A stretch of DNA of 64,000 nucleotides from Pseudomonadota bacterium (GCA_963204815.1 CAUJHQ010000083.1:19445-83444), one strand, 5' to 3'; counted from the first letter of the stretch, positions 18,074 to 26,959 are shown. The notes: generated from the letters alone by a model not told the origin. Program-made: numbers and translations.

Positions 18074-19075
18074 TCACGAGCGGCGTTGGGCGAGCGGGTA
18101 GGCGGGGTCGGTGAAGCCGGGCGTCGACGGGTGCCCCGGCGCCACCAGCGAGTCGACCAGCGCTTCGTCGGCGGCGTCGATCGTGCAGTCCAGCGCCGGC
18201 AGGTAGTCCTGCCACTGCGCGAAGGTGCGCGGCCCGGCGATCACCGAGCTCACGCCGCGGTGGGCCAGCACCCACGCGGTCGCGAATTGCGCCAGCGTGA
18301 CGCCCTTGGCCGCCGCATGCTCCTTGAGCCGCTGGGCGATGGCCAGCGACTCGGCGCGGAACTCGGTCTCGGCCATGCGCTTGTCGCCGCGCCCGGCGCG
18401 CGTGCCGGCCTCGGGCGCCGCGCCCGGCACGTACTTGCCGGTGAGCACGCCGCGCGCCACCGGGCTGTACGGCACGACGCCGATGCCGTGGTGCTCGCAG
18501 GCCGGCAGGATCTCGACCTCGGGCATGCGGTTCAGCAGGTTGTAGTAGGGCTGGCAGACCACCGGCGCCGGCACGCCCAGGCGCGCCGCGGTGTGCACGA
18601 GCTCGGCGATGCGCCAGCCGCGGAAGTTCGACACACCCCAGTAGCGCAGCTTGCCGGCGGCGATGAGGTCGCCGAACGCGCGCACCGGCTCCTCGAGGTT
18701 CATGCCGTTGAAGTCGCGGTGCAGGTAGTGGATGTCGATGTGCTCGGTCTGCAGGCGGCGCAGGCTGGCCTCGACCTCGCGCACGATCCAGGCGCGCGAG
18801 TAGTGGCCCTCGTTGGGCCGCTTGGACATCGTGTTGCCGAGCTTGGTGGCCAGCACCCAGTCGTGCCGGTGCGCCTTGATCAGGCCACCCAGCATCTCCT
18901 CGGAGGCGCCGGTGGTGTAGACGTCGGCGGTGTCGACGAAGTTGACGCCGTGCTCGTGCGCGTGGTCGACGATGCGCGCTGCCTCGGCGCGGTCGGTCTG
19001 GTCGCCGAACATCATCGTGCCCAGGCAGAGCGCCGACACCTTGAGGTTGCTGCGGCCGAGGGTTCTGTAGTGCAT
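18074..19075 (-). CDS. Aldo/keto reductase
   Basis: A 333-residue (alpha/beta)8-barrel NADPH-dependent oxidoreductase of the YajO/Tas-like aldo/keto reductase group. The catalytic tetrad is visible as Asp48, Tyr53 ('DTADVYTTGASEE'), Lys78 ('LATKLGN') and His119 ('IDIHYLHRD'). NADP-binding features appear at 'VSSVIAGPRTFAQ'. It probably reduces aldehydes or ketones in the cytosol; the physiological substrate is unknown. It is the first gene of a two-gene unit with scpB and diverges from modA. Confidence 0.88.
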   Translation of the reverse strand: MHYRTLGRSNLKVSALCLGTMMFGDQTDRAEAARIVDHAHEHGVNFVDTADVYTTGASEEMLGGLIKAHRHDWVLATKLGNTMSKRPNEGHYSRAWIVREVEASLRRLQTEHIDIHYLHRDFNGMNLEEPVRAFGDLIAAGKLRYWGVSNFRGWRIAELVHTAARLGVPAPVVCQPYYNLLNRMPEVEILPACEHHGIGVVPYSPVARGVLTGKYVPGAAPEAGTRAGRGDKRMAETEFRAESLAIAQRLKEHAAAKGVTLAQFATAWVLAHRGVSSVIAGPRTFAQWQDYLPALDCTIDAADEALVDSLVAPGHPSTPGFTDPAYPLAQRRS

Positions 19076-19153
19076 GGTGGATCTTTCGGTGGACGGGCGT
19101 GGATCGAATCTACCGCGCAGTGCGGCCCGGCGCGCCGGTTCCTGCTACGCTAG

Positions 19154-19177
19154 CGTTGTGTACCGAACAACATAACG
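19154..19177. promoter_or_regulatory. Candidate ModE operator
   Basis: CGTTGTGT (19154-19161) and ACATAACG (19170-19177) form an 8-bp inverted repeat with one mismatch and an 8-nt spacer, ending 2 nt before the modA start. The CGTTRTGT...ACATAACG pattern resembles ModE sites (CGYTATAT-type arms). The same operon encodes ModE, so molybdate-dependent repression of modABC-modE is the likely use. Confidence 0.55.
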
Positions 19178-19179
19178 CG

Positions 19180-19920
19180 ATGCGGAACCTGCTCCTGGCC
19201 GGTCTTCTGTCGGTGGCCGGCGCCGCGCACGCCGGCGAGGTTCTGGTGGCGGTGGCCGCCAACTTCGCCGGCCCGGCAGCGCGGCTCGCCGAGGCCTTCA
19301 CGGCGGCCACCGGCCACGTGCCGAAGCTGTCGACCGGCTCGACCGGCAAGTTCCATTCGCAGATCGCCGGTGGCGCACCGTTCGACGTGCTGCTGGCGGC
19401 CGACGACGAGACGCCGCGCCGGCTGCTCGCCGAAGGCCATGCCGTCGCCGGCAGCGCCTTCACCTACGCCATCGGCACGCTGGTGCTGTGGAGCGCCACG
19501 CCGGGCTTCGTCGACGCGCAGGGGGCGGTGCTGGCGTCCGACAAGGTCCGCCACGTCGCCATCGCGAACCCGAAGGTTGCGCCCTACGGCGCGGCGGCGA
19601 TGGACGTGCTGAAGGCGCGTGGCCTCGCGCAGGCGCTGGCACCCAAGCTCGTCACCGGCGAGAGCATCGCGCAGGCCTACCAGTTCGCGGCCACCGGCAA
19701 TGCCGAGCTGGCGTTCGTCGCACTGTCGCAGGTGGCGGTGCCGGGCAGGCCCGCGGCCGGCTCGTACTGGCTCGTGCCGCAGACGCTGTACGGCGAGATC
19801 CGGCAGGACGCCGTGCTGCTGAAGGCCGGCGCGAAGAACCCGGCCGCGCAGGCCTGGCTCGACTTCCTGAAGGGCGACGCCGCGAAGGCGCTGATGCGCG
19901 GCTTCGGCTACCGCCCATGA
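19180..19920 (+). CDS. modA: Molybdate ABC transporter, periplasmic binding protein
   Basis: A 246-residue periplasmic protein with a short signal peptide ('MRNLLLAGLLSVAGAAHA', cleavage after AHA). The ModA fold signatures are 'VAVAANFAGPAARLAEAF' and 'TGSTGKFHSQIAGGAPFDVLLAADDE'; these Ser and Thr residues bind the tetrahedral oxyanion. Toward the C-terminus 'VTGESIAQAYQFAATGNAELAFVALSQV' matches too. It captures molybdate for ModBC. It is the first gene of the modABC-modE operon, and the ModE-like dyad lies just upstream. The start was chosen for its signal peptide; a longer frame would read through the operator. Confidence 0.93.
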   Translation: MRNLLLAGLLSVAGAAHAGEVLVAVAANFAGPAARLAEAFTAATGHVPKLSTGSTGKFHSQIAGGAPFDVLLAADDETPRRLLAEGHAVAGSAFTYAIGTLVLWSATPGFVDAQGAVLASDKVRHVAIANPKVAPYGAAAMDVLKARGLAQALAPKLVTGESIAQAYQFAATGNAELAFVALSQVAVPGRPAAGSYWLVPQTLYGEIRQDAVLLKAGAKNPAAQAWLDFLKGDAAKALMRGFGYRP

Positions 19921-19932
19921 ACCGCCCACGCC

Positions 19933-20622
19933 ATGCTGACCGCTGACGAATGGAGCGCCGTGCGCCTGACCGCGCAGCTCGCCGCGCTGAGCACGCTGTT
20001 GCTGCTGGCGGTGGGCACGCCGATCGCGTGGTGGCTGGCGCGCACGCGCTCGCGTGCCAAGCCGCTGCTGGCGGCGCTGGTGGCGATGCCGCTGGTGCTG
20101 CCGCCCACCGTGATCGGGTTCTACCTGCTGCTGCTGATGGGGCCGCAGGGGCCGGTGGGCCAGCTCACGCAGGCGCTCGGGCTGGGGCGGCTGCCGTTCA
20201 CGTTCGCCGGGCTGGTGGTGGCGTCGGTGATCTGCTCGCTGCCGTTCGTGGTGCAGCCGCTGCAGCAGGCCTTCGAGGCAATCCCCGAACGCACGCTGGA
20301 AGCCGCCGCCACGCTGCGCGCCGGCCCCTGGGACCGCTTCTTCAGCGTGGCCGTGCCGCTGGCGCGGCCGGGCTTCGTGACCGCGGCGGTGCTGGGCTTC
20401 GCCCACACGGTGGGCGAGTTCGGCGTCGTGCTGATGATCGGCGGCAACATCCCCGACAAGACGCGCGTGCTGTCGGTGGCGCTGTACGACCACGTCGAGG
20501 CGACCGAGTTCGCCGCCGCGCACCGGCTGGCCGCCGGCATGGTGGTGTTCGCGCTCGCCGTGCTGGTCACGCTGTACGTCGCCAACCGGCCGCGGCGCGA
20601 GCGTGCGGAGCGCGCGGCGTGA
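19933..20622 (+). CDS. modB: Molybdate ABC transporter permease
   Basis: A 229-residue inner-membrane permease with about five transmembrane helices. The ABC coupling (EAA) loop is visible as 'EAAATLRAGPWDRFFSVAVPLARPG'-type sequence around residues 120-144, and the family motif 'VLPPTVIGFYLLLLMG' lies near 56-71. It forms the membrane channel that receives molybdate from ModA and is powered by ModC. It starts 12 nt after modA, and its TGA overlaps the GTG start of modC. Confidence 0.94.
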   Translation: MLTADEWSAVRLTAQLAALSTLLLLAVGTPIAWWLARTRSRAKPLLAALVAMPLVLPPTVIGFYLLLLMGPQGPVGQLTQALGLGRLPFTFAGLVVASVICSLPFVVQPLQQAFEAIPERTLEAAATLRAGPWDRFFSVAVPLARPGFVTAAVLGFAHTVGEFGVVLMIGGNIPDKTRVLSVALYDHVEATEFAAAHRLAAGMVVFALAVLVTLYVANRPRRERAERAA

Positions 20623-21695
20623 TCGAGGCGCAGCTCTCGCTGCCGCGGCGCGGCTTCACGCTCGGTGTGTCGTTGCGCCTGCCGGCGCGCGGCGTCAGCG
20701 CGCTGTTCGGGCCGTCGGGCTGCGGCAAGACCACGGTGCTGCGTGCGCTGGCCGGCCTGGAGCGCGCCGCCGGCCGTGTCGCGCTGGATGGCGAGGTCTG
20801 GCAGGACGACGCCACGCGCCGCTTCGTGCCCACGCACCGGCGCGCCATCGGCTACGTGATCCAGGAAGCGGCGCTGTTTCCGCACCTCGACGTGCAGGGC
20901 AACCTCGCCTACGGCGAACGCCGCAGCGGCGCCGGCCGCGGCCGCATCGCGCTCGACCCGGTGATCGACCTGCTGGGCATCGGCCCGCTGCTGCAGCGCC
21001 GGCCCGACACGCTGTCGGGCGGCGAACGCCAGCGCGTGGCCATCGCGCGCGCGCTCGCCACGCGGCCGCGCCTGCTGCTGATGGACGAGCCGCTGGCGGC
21101 GCTGGACGCCAAGCGCAAGGCCGAGGTGCTGCCGTACCTGGACCGGCTGCACGCCGAGGCCGGCATCCCCATCGTCTACGTGAGCCACTCGATCGACGAG
21201 GTGGCGCGCCTGGCCGACCACCTGGTGCTGATGGACGCTGGCCGCGTGCAGGCGAGCGGCCCGCTGGCCGACATGCTGGCGCGGCTGGACCTGCCGGCGG
21301 CCTTCGGCGACGACGCCGGAGTCGTGCTCGACGCGGTGGTCGGCGCGCGCGACGCCCGCTGGCAGCTGGCGCGCCTGGACGTCGACGGCGATTCGTGCCG
21401 CCTCTGGACGCGCGACCAGGGCCTGCCCGAAGGCCGCCGCGTGCGCCTGCGCGTGCTGGCGCGCGACGTCAGCCTGACGCGCACGCCGCAGACCGGCACC
21501 AGCATCGGCAACCAGCTGCGCGGCACCATCGAGGCCATCGCCGACGACGACCACCCGGCGCTGGCGCTGGTGCGCGTGCGCGTCGGCAGCGTGCCGGTGG
21601 TGGCGCGGCTGACGCGCCGCTCGGCGCACGCGCTGGAGCTGGCGGTCGGCCTGCCGGTGTGGGCGCAGGTGAAGACCGTGGCGCTGATGGAGTGA
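20619..21695 (+). CDS. modC: Molybdate ABC transporter ATPase
   Basis: A 358-residue ATPase with a GTG start that overlaps the modB stop (GTGA). Walker A is 'GPSGCGKTT' near residues 29-37, the ABC signature is 'LSGGERQRVAIARAL', and Walker B is 'LLLMDEPLAALD'. The C-terminal ~120 residues hold a TOBE/MOP-type domain ('GTSIGNQLRGTIEAIADDD') that senses molybdate in ModC proteins. It powers molybdate uptake at the inner membrane. Confidence 0.94.
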   Translation: MIEAQLSLPRRGFTLGVSLRLPARGVSALFGPSGCGKTTVLRALAGLERAAGRVALDGEVWQDDATRRFVPTHRRAIGYVIQEAALFPHLDVQGNLAYGERRSGAGRGRIALDPVIDLLGIGPLLQRRPDTLSGGERQRVAIARALATRPRLLLMDEPLAALDAKRKAEVLPYLDRLHAEAGIPIVYVSHSIDEVARLADHLVLMDAGRVQASGPLADMLARLDLPAAFGDDAGVVLDAVVGARDARWQLARLDVDGDSCRLWTRDQGLPEGRRVRLRVLARDVSLTRTPQTGTSIGNQLRGTIEAIADDDHPALALVRVRVGSVPVVARLTRRSAHALELAVGLPVWAQVKTVALME

Positions 21696-21696
21696 C

Positions 21697-22488
21697 ATGG
21701 CCGGCGGCAACCTGCTCAGCGCCGAACTGAAGCTCGCCGGCCGGCTCGACGCGCGCTTCTTCGCGCTGCTGGAGGCAGTCGACGCCACCGGTTCCATCAA
21801 CAAGGCCGCGCGCACCGCGGGCCTGTCCTACAAGGGCGCCTGGCTGCTGCTGGAGATGGCCTGCAACCTGGCCAATGCGCCGCTGCTCGAAACCGCCACC
21901 GGCGGCGCGGGTGGCGGCGGCACACGGCTCACCGAAGCGGCGCGCGGCCTGCTCGGTGCCTGGCGCACGCTGCAACACGAACAACGCGAGTTCCTGCGCG
22001 CCCAGGAGGCGCGCCTCGCCGAACTGCCGGCGCTGGCCGGCCTGCTCCGGAGAATGGCCATGAAGACCACCGCCCGCAACCAGTTCGCCGGCACCGTGAA
22101 GGCGCTGGACCTGGGCCCCGTGTCCGCCACCGTGACGATCGCGCTGAAGAGCGGCGACGAGATCGTCGCCACCCTGACCGCCGACGCCGCGAAGCGCCTG
22201 AAGCTGAAGAAGGGCAAGGAGGCGCTGGCGCTCGTCAAGGCCTCGGCGGTGGTGCTGGTGACCGACTTCGCGGGCTGGCAGCTGTCGGCGCGCAACCAGC
22301 TGGCGGGCACGGTGTCGCGCATCGAGCGTGGTGCAGTGTCGTCGCTGGTGGTGCTGACGCTGCCGGGCGGCGCCACGCTGACCGCGAGCGTGACGAACGA
22401 AGGCGTCGAGGCGCTGGACCTGAAGGTCGGCGCACCGGCCACCGCGGTGTTCAAGGCCTACGCGGTGATGGTGGCGACGCAGCCGTAG
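21697..22488 (+). CDS. modE: Molybdate-responsive regulator
   Basis: A 263-residue ModE. The N-terminal winged helix-turn-helix reads 'LLEAVDATGSINKAARTAGLSYKGAW' in two pieces (about 25-50). Two tandem molybdopterin-binding (Mop) domains follow, marked by the repeated 'ARNQFAGTVKALDLGPVSATV' and 'ARNQLAGTVSRIERGAVSSLV' (both start at 'SAR/TAR NQ.AGTV'). Molybdate bound at the Mop dimer lets ModE repress molybdate uptake genes. Here it is the last gene of the operon, one base after modC, so it is probably autoregulated through the dyad upstream of modA. Confidence 0.93.
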   Translation: MAGGNLLSAELKLAGRLDARFFALLEAVDATGSINKAARTAGLSYKGAWLLLEMACNLANAPLLETATGGAGGGGTRLTEAARGLLGAWRTLQHEQREFLRAQEARLAELPALAGLLRRMAMKTTARNQFAGTVKALDLGPVSATVTIALKSGDEIVATLTADAAKRLKLKKGKEALALVKASAVVLVTDFAGWQLSARNQLAGTVSRIERGAVSSLVVLTLPGGATLTASVTNEGVEALDLKVGAPATAVFKAYAVMVATQP

Positions 22489-22503
22489 CGCGCGCCGCGG
22501 CCG

Positions 22504-23157
22504 TCAGTCGCGCGCCGCGTCGCCCACCGACCAGGCCGGCAGCTTCGCCCCGGTGGCGAGCGCCAGCGCGCGCAGCCCGGTCGCCACCGCGGCGGCGGCC
22601 AGCACGCCGGCCCAGGCCGGCAGCGCGAGCGCCTGCGCGCCCACCAGCACCCAGCCGCCGGCGAAGGCGCACACGGCATAGGGCCGGTGGTCGCGGAAGG
22701 CGCTCGGGATCTCGTTGCAGACGATGTCGCGCAGCACGCCGCCGAACACCGCCGTCACCACGCCCATCAGCACCGCCACGATGGCCGGCATGCCGGCGGC
22801 CAGCGCCACCTGCGTGCCACCGGCGGTGAACAGGCCCAGGCCAATGGCGTCGGGCCACTGCATCGCGCGTTCGGTGGGCGCGAGGTGGCGAGCGCGCAGG
22901 AACAGCATGGCGGCGATGCACAGCGCCAGCAGCGCCCACAGCCAGTTTGCGTGCTCGACCCAGAAGAAGGGCCGGCGGTCGAGCAGCACGTCGCGCAGCG
23001 TGCCGCCGCCGAAGGCCGCGAGCCCGGCGACGACGCAGACGCCGACGGCGTCGAGCCGCTTGCGCGCCGCTTCGAGCAGGCCCGACAGCGCGAAGGCCAC
23101 GGTGGCGGCGGCCTCGACGATGGTGAGCAGGGCGGAGAGGAAGGGCGGTTCGGTCAT
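22504..23157 (-). CDS. TRIC/UPF0126 family membrane protein
   Basis: A 217-residue integral membrane protein with about seven transmembrane helices in two repeats. The repeats carry the diagnostic 'FGGGTLRDVLL' (first half) and 'FGGVLRDIVCNEIPSAFR' (second half). The family (UPF0126, YadS/YicG) is related to trimeric intracellular cation channels, and some members transport glycine. It converges with modE and is not clearly part of an operon with the ABM gene 70 nt downstream in the same direction. Confidence 0.88.
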   Translation of the reverse strand: MTEPPFLSALLTIVEAAATVAFALSGLLEAARKRLDAVGVCVVAGLAAFGGGTLRDVLLDRRPFFWVEHANWLWALLALCIAAMLFLRARHLAPTERAMQWPDAIGLGLFTAGGTQVALAAGMPAIVAVLMGVVTAVFGGVLRDIVCNEIPSAFRDHRPYAVCAFAGGWVLVGAQALALPAWAGVLAAAAVATGLRALALATGAKLPAWSVGDAARD

Positions 23158-23225
23158 GGCACTCGGCGGGCGCAGGTGCCCGGCGCGAGGCTACACGCGA
23201 ACGCGGGCCGCCCGTGCGGCAGCGG

Positions 23226-23552
23226 TCAGGCGCCCGGCGGCGCGAGCGTGCCCTGGCGCAGCGGCCGTTCGCCCACCACCAGGTCGCGGAAGGCCGCCTG
23301 GAACCGCCGCAGGTGGTCGGAGCCGCCATGCGCGGCGAAGGCGGCGCCGTCGTCGTAGGCTTCGAAGAACAGCACGCGCGGCGGCGTCGCGTCCAGGCGC
23401 ACCACCTGGAACTGCCGGCACCCGGGCTCGCGCGCCAGGCATTCGCTGGCGAAGGCGCGGGCCAGTGCCACGAAGGCCTCCAGTCGTTCGGGCCGCGGCT
23501 CCAGTTCGGCGATCACCACGTGCGGGCCCGACGCGCCCGCGCCCGTGCTCAC
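23226..23552 (-). CDS. ABM-domain (antibiotic biosynthesis monooxygenase-like) protein
   Basis: A 108-residue dimeric alpha/beta-barrel protein. Family features are 'HVVIAELEPRPERLEAFVALA', 'EPGCRQFQVVRLDATPPRVLFFEAYDDGAAFAAHGGSDHLRRF' in pieces, and the His near 'HGGSDHL'. Such proteins act as small monooxygenases or as degradative aids for oxidised metabolites (YgiN-like). The GTG start overlaps the upstream oxidoreductase stop by 4 nt (GTGA), so translation is coupled and the protein probably acts in the same pathway. Confidence 0.78.
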   Translation of the reverse strand: MSTGAGASGPHVVIAELEPRPERLEAFVALARAFASECLAREPGCRQFQVVRLDATPPRVLFFEAYDDGAAFAAHGGSDHLRRFQAAFRDLVVGERPLRQGTLAPPGA

Positions 23553-24907
23553 CGCGCGTTCGCCTGCGACGCCAGTGCCGCGCGTTCCATTTCCTGGCGC
23601 AGCGCGACGACGTCGAGGTCGCGCTCGAGCACCACGTCTTCGAAGCGCACGACGGTGTCCTTGGCGACCGGTCGCTTGAGCTTGACGTTGTGCGCCAGGC
23701 CGATCGGCAGCGCGCCGACGGCCATGCTCTTGGCGGCGGGAATCGCGTTTGCCCACACCGCGTAGCCGCCTTCGCCGTCGAGCAGCTCGCCCGGCTTCAG
23801 GTCGCGCTTGGCGGTGGCCACCGCGTCACCGCGGAACTCCTTGCTGCAGCCGGTGGCTTCGCCGCGCAGCACGGCCGACAGGATGCTGATGCTGGTCTCC
23901 AGGCCGATCATGTGGAACGGACGCCACATCGAGCCGTACCAGCCCGACGGGTCGACCAGCAGGCCGTACTGCTTGAAGCAGGCCTTGGCGTATTCGTTCG
24001 GCGCCTTGAAGGTGACGAAGACGCCGTAGCGGATGTTGTTGAAGACCTCGCGGCCGTCGGGTTCCTGGCTGGCGGCGATGTCCACCAGGCCGCTCTTCGG
24101 CAGGCGGCCACCGTCGGCGGCGGGCCGGAACACCTTGGCCAAGTCGTGCAGGCCGGTGGGCGGGAACGCGAGGCCGTCGTCGGGGCAGTCCAGCCCGGTG
24201 CCGTTGGCCACCGCCGCCATCTCGATGGCGGCCTTCGTGCCGTCGGTGAACGAGTTGTACATCTTCGGGTTGAAGTCGCCCTTGGCCACCTCTTCGTCGG
24301 TCCAGCCGAAGAAGCCCCACACCGTGTCCGGCGTGGAATAGCGGTAGCGCGGCTCGAAGTTCATGCCCTTGCCGGCCGAGGTGAGCTCGAAGCCGCAGGC
24401 ACGCGCCCAGTCGACCAGTTCGCAGATGATGGCCGGCTGGTCGCCGTAGGCCATGCTGTAGACCAGGTTCTTGGCTTTGGCGCGCGCGGCGATCAGCGGG
24501 CCGCACATGGCGTCGGCTTCCACGTTCACCATCACGACGTGCTTGTTGCCGTCGATGGCGGCCAGCGCGTGGCGCACGCCGGCGATGGGGTGGCCGGTCG
24601 CTTCGACGATGCATTCGATCTCGGGGCAGTCGGCCAGCGCGGCCGCGTTGTCCAGCACGCAGGTCTTGCCGGTCTTCACCGCGTCGCCCAGCGTCTTGGC
24701 GTCGTAGCGTTCGGCCGGCCAGCCCACGCGGGCCAGCGAGGCGCGCGCCTTGGCGACGTCGAGGTCGGCCACGCCGACGATGTGCATGCCCTCGATGTGC
24801 TGCGCCTGCGACAGGATCATCGAGCCGAACTTGCCCGCGCCGATCAGGCCCACGCGCACGGGGCGGCCGGAAGCGGCACGTGCCGCCAGCAGGGTGTAGA
24901 GATTCAT
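23549..24907 (-). CDS. NAD(P)-dependent oxidoreductase with C-terminal SAF domain
   Basis: A 452-residue protein. The N-terminal Rossmann domain has 'VRVGLIGAGKFGSMIL' (about 17-32) and 'IVEATGHPIAG', like homoserine dehydrogenases. The C-terminal ~100 residues resemble a SAF domain ('DLKPGELLDGEGGYAVW', 'LPIGLAHNVKLKRPVAKDTVV'). Proteins of this architecture occur in operons for rare sugars and sugar acids, where they act as dehydrogenases or oxidoisomerases; that family knowledge is general. It is downstream of a LysR gene in the same direction and overlaps the ABM gene, so the three form a unit. Confidence 0.8.
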   Translation of the reverse strand: MNLYTLLAARAASGRPVRVGLIGAGKFGSMILSQAQHIEGMHIVGVADLDVAKARASLARVGWPAERYDAKTLGDAVKTGKTCVLDNAAALADCPEIECIVEATGHPIAGVRHALAAIDGNKHVVMVNVEADAMCGPLIAARAKAKNLVYSMAYGDQPAIICELVDWARACGFELTSAGKGMNFEPRYRYSTPDTVWGFFGWTDEEVAKGDFNPKMYNSFTDGTKAAIEMAAVANGTGLDCPDDGLAFPPTGLHDLAKVFRPAADGGRLPKSGLVDIAASQEPDGREVFNNIRYGVFVTFKAPNEYAKACFKQYGLLVDPSGWYGSMWRPFHMIGLETSISILSAVLRGEATGCSKEFRGDAVATAKRDLKPGELLDGEGGYAVWANAIPAAKSMAVGALPIGLAHNVKLKRPVAKDTVVRFEDVVLERDLDVVALRQEMERAALASQANAR

Positions 24908-25007
24908 CGCATGGTCCTTCGCGTCCTTCGGTGGGGGGGCGTCGGAGGTGTCCGGGGCCCGATGGCCGCACCTCCCTTCGGGCCGAAAGTCTAGGAACCG
25001 ATGCTGA

Positions 25008-25970
25008 TCAGTTCAACTTAGATTTCCGCCCTGACCTGTTAGGTCGTCTAACAGATTCGGACGCCGGGGTCGGGGCCGGGCGCTGCTCGTCCTGCCACAC
25101 CTCGCGCTCGGCGCGCAGCCAGTCCAGCAGCAGCCGCACCTTGGCCTTGTGCAGGTGGTCGAAGGGGCAGACGATCCACTGCGTCGTCAGCGTGACGCGC
25201 GGCGGCTGGCGTACCGGGCAGACCAGCCGGCCGTCGCGCAGTTCGCGCCACATCATCAGCGTGCTCTCCAGCGCCACGCCCAGGCCGTCGGCGGCGGCGT
25301 CGATCGCCATGTGGCTGCGGTCGAACAGCAGCCGGCGCCATTCGACGTCGGGCAAGGTGCCGGCGAGCGCGAACCACTGCGGCCACTGCACCTGCGCCTT
25401 CACCGAGTGGATGAGGCGCTGGCGCGGCAGGTCGGCGGCGTCGAAGGAGGCTGCGCGCGCGTAGGCCGGCGCGCACACCGGCAGGAATGCTTCCTCGGCC
25501 AGCCCCTCGACGAACAGGCCCGGCCAGCGCCCTTCGCCGTGGCGGATCTCGAGGTCGACGGCCTCGCGGCTGAAGTCGGTGGCCTCGGTGGTGGCGTTCA
25601 GGCGCAATTCGATGTCCGGGTGCGCGTCGATGAACGAACGCAGGCGCGGCAGCAGCCACTTGCTGCCCAGCGTCGGCGTGGTGCGCACCGTCAGCACCGA
25701 GCGCGAGCGGAATCCGCGGATGCGCTGCGTGGCTTCGGTGATGCGCTGCACGTCCGCGGCGATCATCTCGAAGTAGCGCTCGCCGGCTTCGGTCAGCGCG
25801 ACGCCACGGCCGGCCTTTGTGAGCAAGGTGGTGCCCAGGTGCAGTTCGAGCGCCTGGATCTGCTGGCTCACGGCCGACGGCGTCACGCACAGTTCGGTGG
25901 CCGCCTTCGAAAGGCTGCGGCAGCGCGCGACGACGTCGAACACGACGATCGAGCGCAGGGGGATGGCCAT
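25008..25970 (-). CDS. LysR-family regulator (GcvA-like)
   Basis: A 320-residue LysR regulator. The N-terminal winged HTH is visible in 'LSKAATELCVTPSAVSQQIQ' (about 19-38). The effector domain shows GcvA-group sequence ('WLLPRLRSFIDAHPDIELRL', 'AVDLEIRHGEGRWPG'). It has a basic tail 'RRPNRSGRKSKLN'. The start ATG at 25970 follows an in-frame TTG/ATG-poor leader, so 25970 is the best choice. It lies upstream of the SAF oxidoreductase and the ABM gene in the same direction and probably controls this island together with the second LysR. The inducer is unknown. Confidence 0.88.
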   Translation of the reverse strand: MAIPLRSIVVFDVVARCRSLSKAATELCVTPSAVSQQIQALELHLGTTLLTKAGRGVALTEAGERYFEMIAADVQRITEATQRIRGFRSRSVLTVRTTPTLGSKWLLPRLRSFIDAHPDIELRLNATTEATDFSREAVDLEIRHGEGRWPGLFVEGLAEEAFLPVCAPAYARAASFDAADLPRQRLIHSVKAQVQWPQWFALAGTLPDVEWRRLLFDRSHMAIDAAADGLGVALESTLMMWRELRDGRLVCPVRQPPRVTLTTQWIVCPFDHLHKAKVRLLLDWLRAEREVWQDEQRPAPTPASESVRRPNRSGRKSKLN

Positions 25971-26031
25971 CGTGGTGCTTTTAGTTCTGCTTAACGGTTG
26001 GCCAGAATAACCGAGCGGTGGGAGGGCCGCG

Positions 26032-26922
26032 CTAGGGGCGCTTCTTCGCCGCCTCGCGGTGCAGCCAGGCCAGGAAGGCTTCCACCGGGGGGCGGCTCGC
26101 ATGGCGCGCGGGGTAGACCGCGAAGTGCGCCTTCACGCGCACCGCCTTGTCCATGCCGAAGACCGGGCGCAGGCGGCCGTCGGCCAGGTGCGCGCCCGCC
26201 ATCGTCGCGCTCTCCAGCGCGACGCCGAGGCCCTGCGTGGCGCTGTCCAGCGACATCTGCGCGCGGTCAAAGCGCACCGCGGACCGCTCGGGCGCGCGCT
26301 TGTCCGAGAAGAGGCCGAACCAGTCGGACCACTGGACCACGCTGACGGTGCTCTGGATCAACGGCACTTCGAGCAGTTGCTCGACGCGCCGCAGCCGGTG
26401 GGCGCGGATGAAGGCCGGGCTGGCCAGCGGCAGGATGGCTTCCTCGAACAAGGGTTCGACGACCAGGTCGGGCCAGCGCGGCACGCCGTAGCGGATGTCC
26501 AGGTCGGCCTGGCCGAGCGCGAAGTCGCTGTGCGTCGGGGACGACGACAGGTTCAGCACGATCTGCGGGTGCGCCATCGCGAACGAGCGCAGCCGCGGCA
26601 TCAGCCACAGGCTGGCCAGGCTGGGGCTGCAGTGCACGTACAGGCTGTTGCTGACACCTTGGCGCAGGTCGTTGGTGGCGGCGGCGATCGCACCCAGCGC
26701 ACCGGCGATGCGCGACAGGTAGTTCTCGCCGGCGGCGCTCAGGCGGACCGCGTGCGCGCTGCGTTCGAACAGCCGCACGCCCAGGTGCGCTTCGAGCCGC
26801 GCCACCTGGTGGCTGATGGCCGACGCGGTGAGGTGAAGCTCGGCCGCCGCCAGCGCGAAGCTGCGCCGGCGCGCCACCGTTTCGAAGGCCTGGAGGCTGG
26901 GCAGTGGGGGCAGAGCGGCCAT
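26032..26922 (-). CDS. LysR-family regulator (GcvA-like), divergent from SDR/TRAP operon
   Basis: A 296-residue LysR regulator, paralogous to the one 60 nt downstream. The HTH reads 'FALAAAELHLTASAISHQVA' (about 22-41). The effector domain has 'LWLMPRLRSFAMAHPQIVLNL' in two parts and 'ADLDIRYGVPRWPD'. It is transcribed away from the SDR-TRAP-transketolase operon. A dyad with T-N11-A spacing lies 19-37 nt upstream of its start, the usual arrangement for a LysR protein that regulates itself and the divergent operon. Confidence 0.9.
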   Translation of the reverse strand: MAALPPLPSLQAFETVARRRSFALAAAELHLTASAISHQVARLEAHLGVRLFERSAHAVRLSAAGENYLSRIAGALGAIAAATNDLRQGVSNSLYVHCSPSLASLWLMPRLRSFAMAHPQIVLNLSSSPTHSDFALGQADLDIRYGVPRWPDLVVEPLFEEAILPLASPAFIRAHRLRRVEQLLEVPLIQSTVSVVQWSDWFGLFSDKRAPERSAVRFDRAQMSLDSATQGLGVALESATMAGAHLADGRLRPVFGMDKAVRVKAHFAVYPARHASRPPVEAFLAWLHREAAKKRP

Positions 26923-26940
26923 CGGGTGAACCCTGTCTTC

Positions 26941-26959
26941 AGATGACGTTTTGTCATCT
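26941..26959. promoter_or_regulatory. Candidate LysR operator
   Basis: AGATGAC (26941-26947) and GTCATCT (26953-26959) are perfect 7-bp arms around GTTTT. The T at 26944 and the A at 26956 fit the T-N11-A LysR consensus. It lies between the divergent LysR gene and the SDR gene. A second short dyad (CTTG...CAAG, 26978-26993) follows. Confidence 0.6.
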
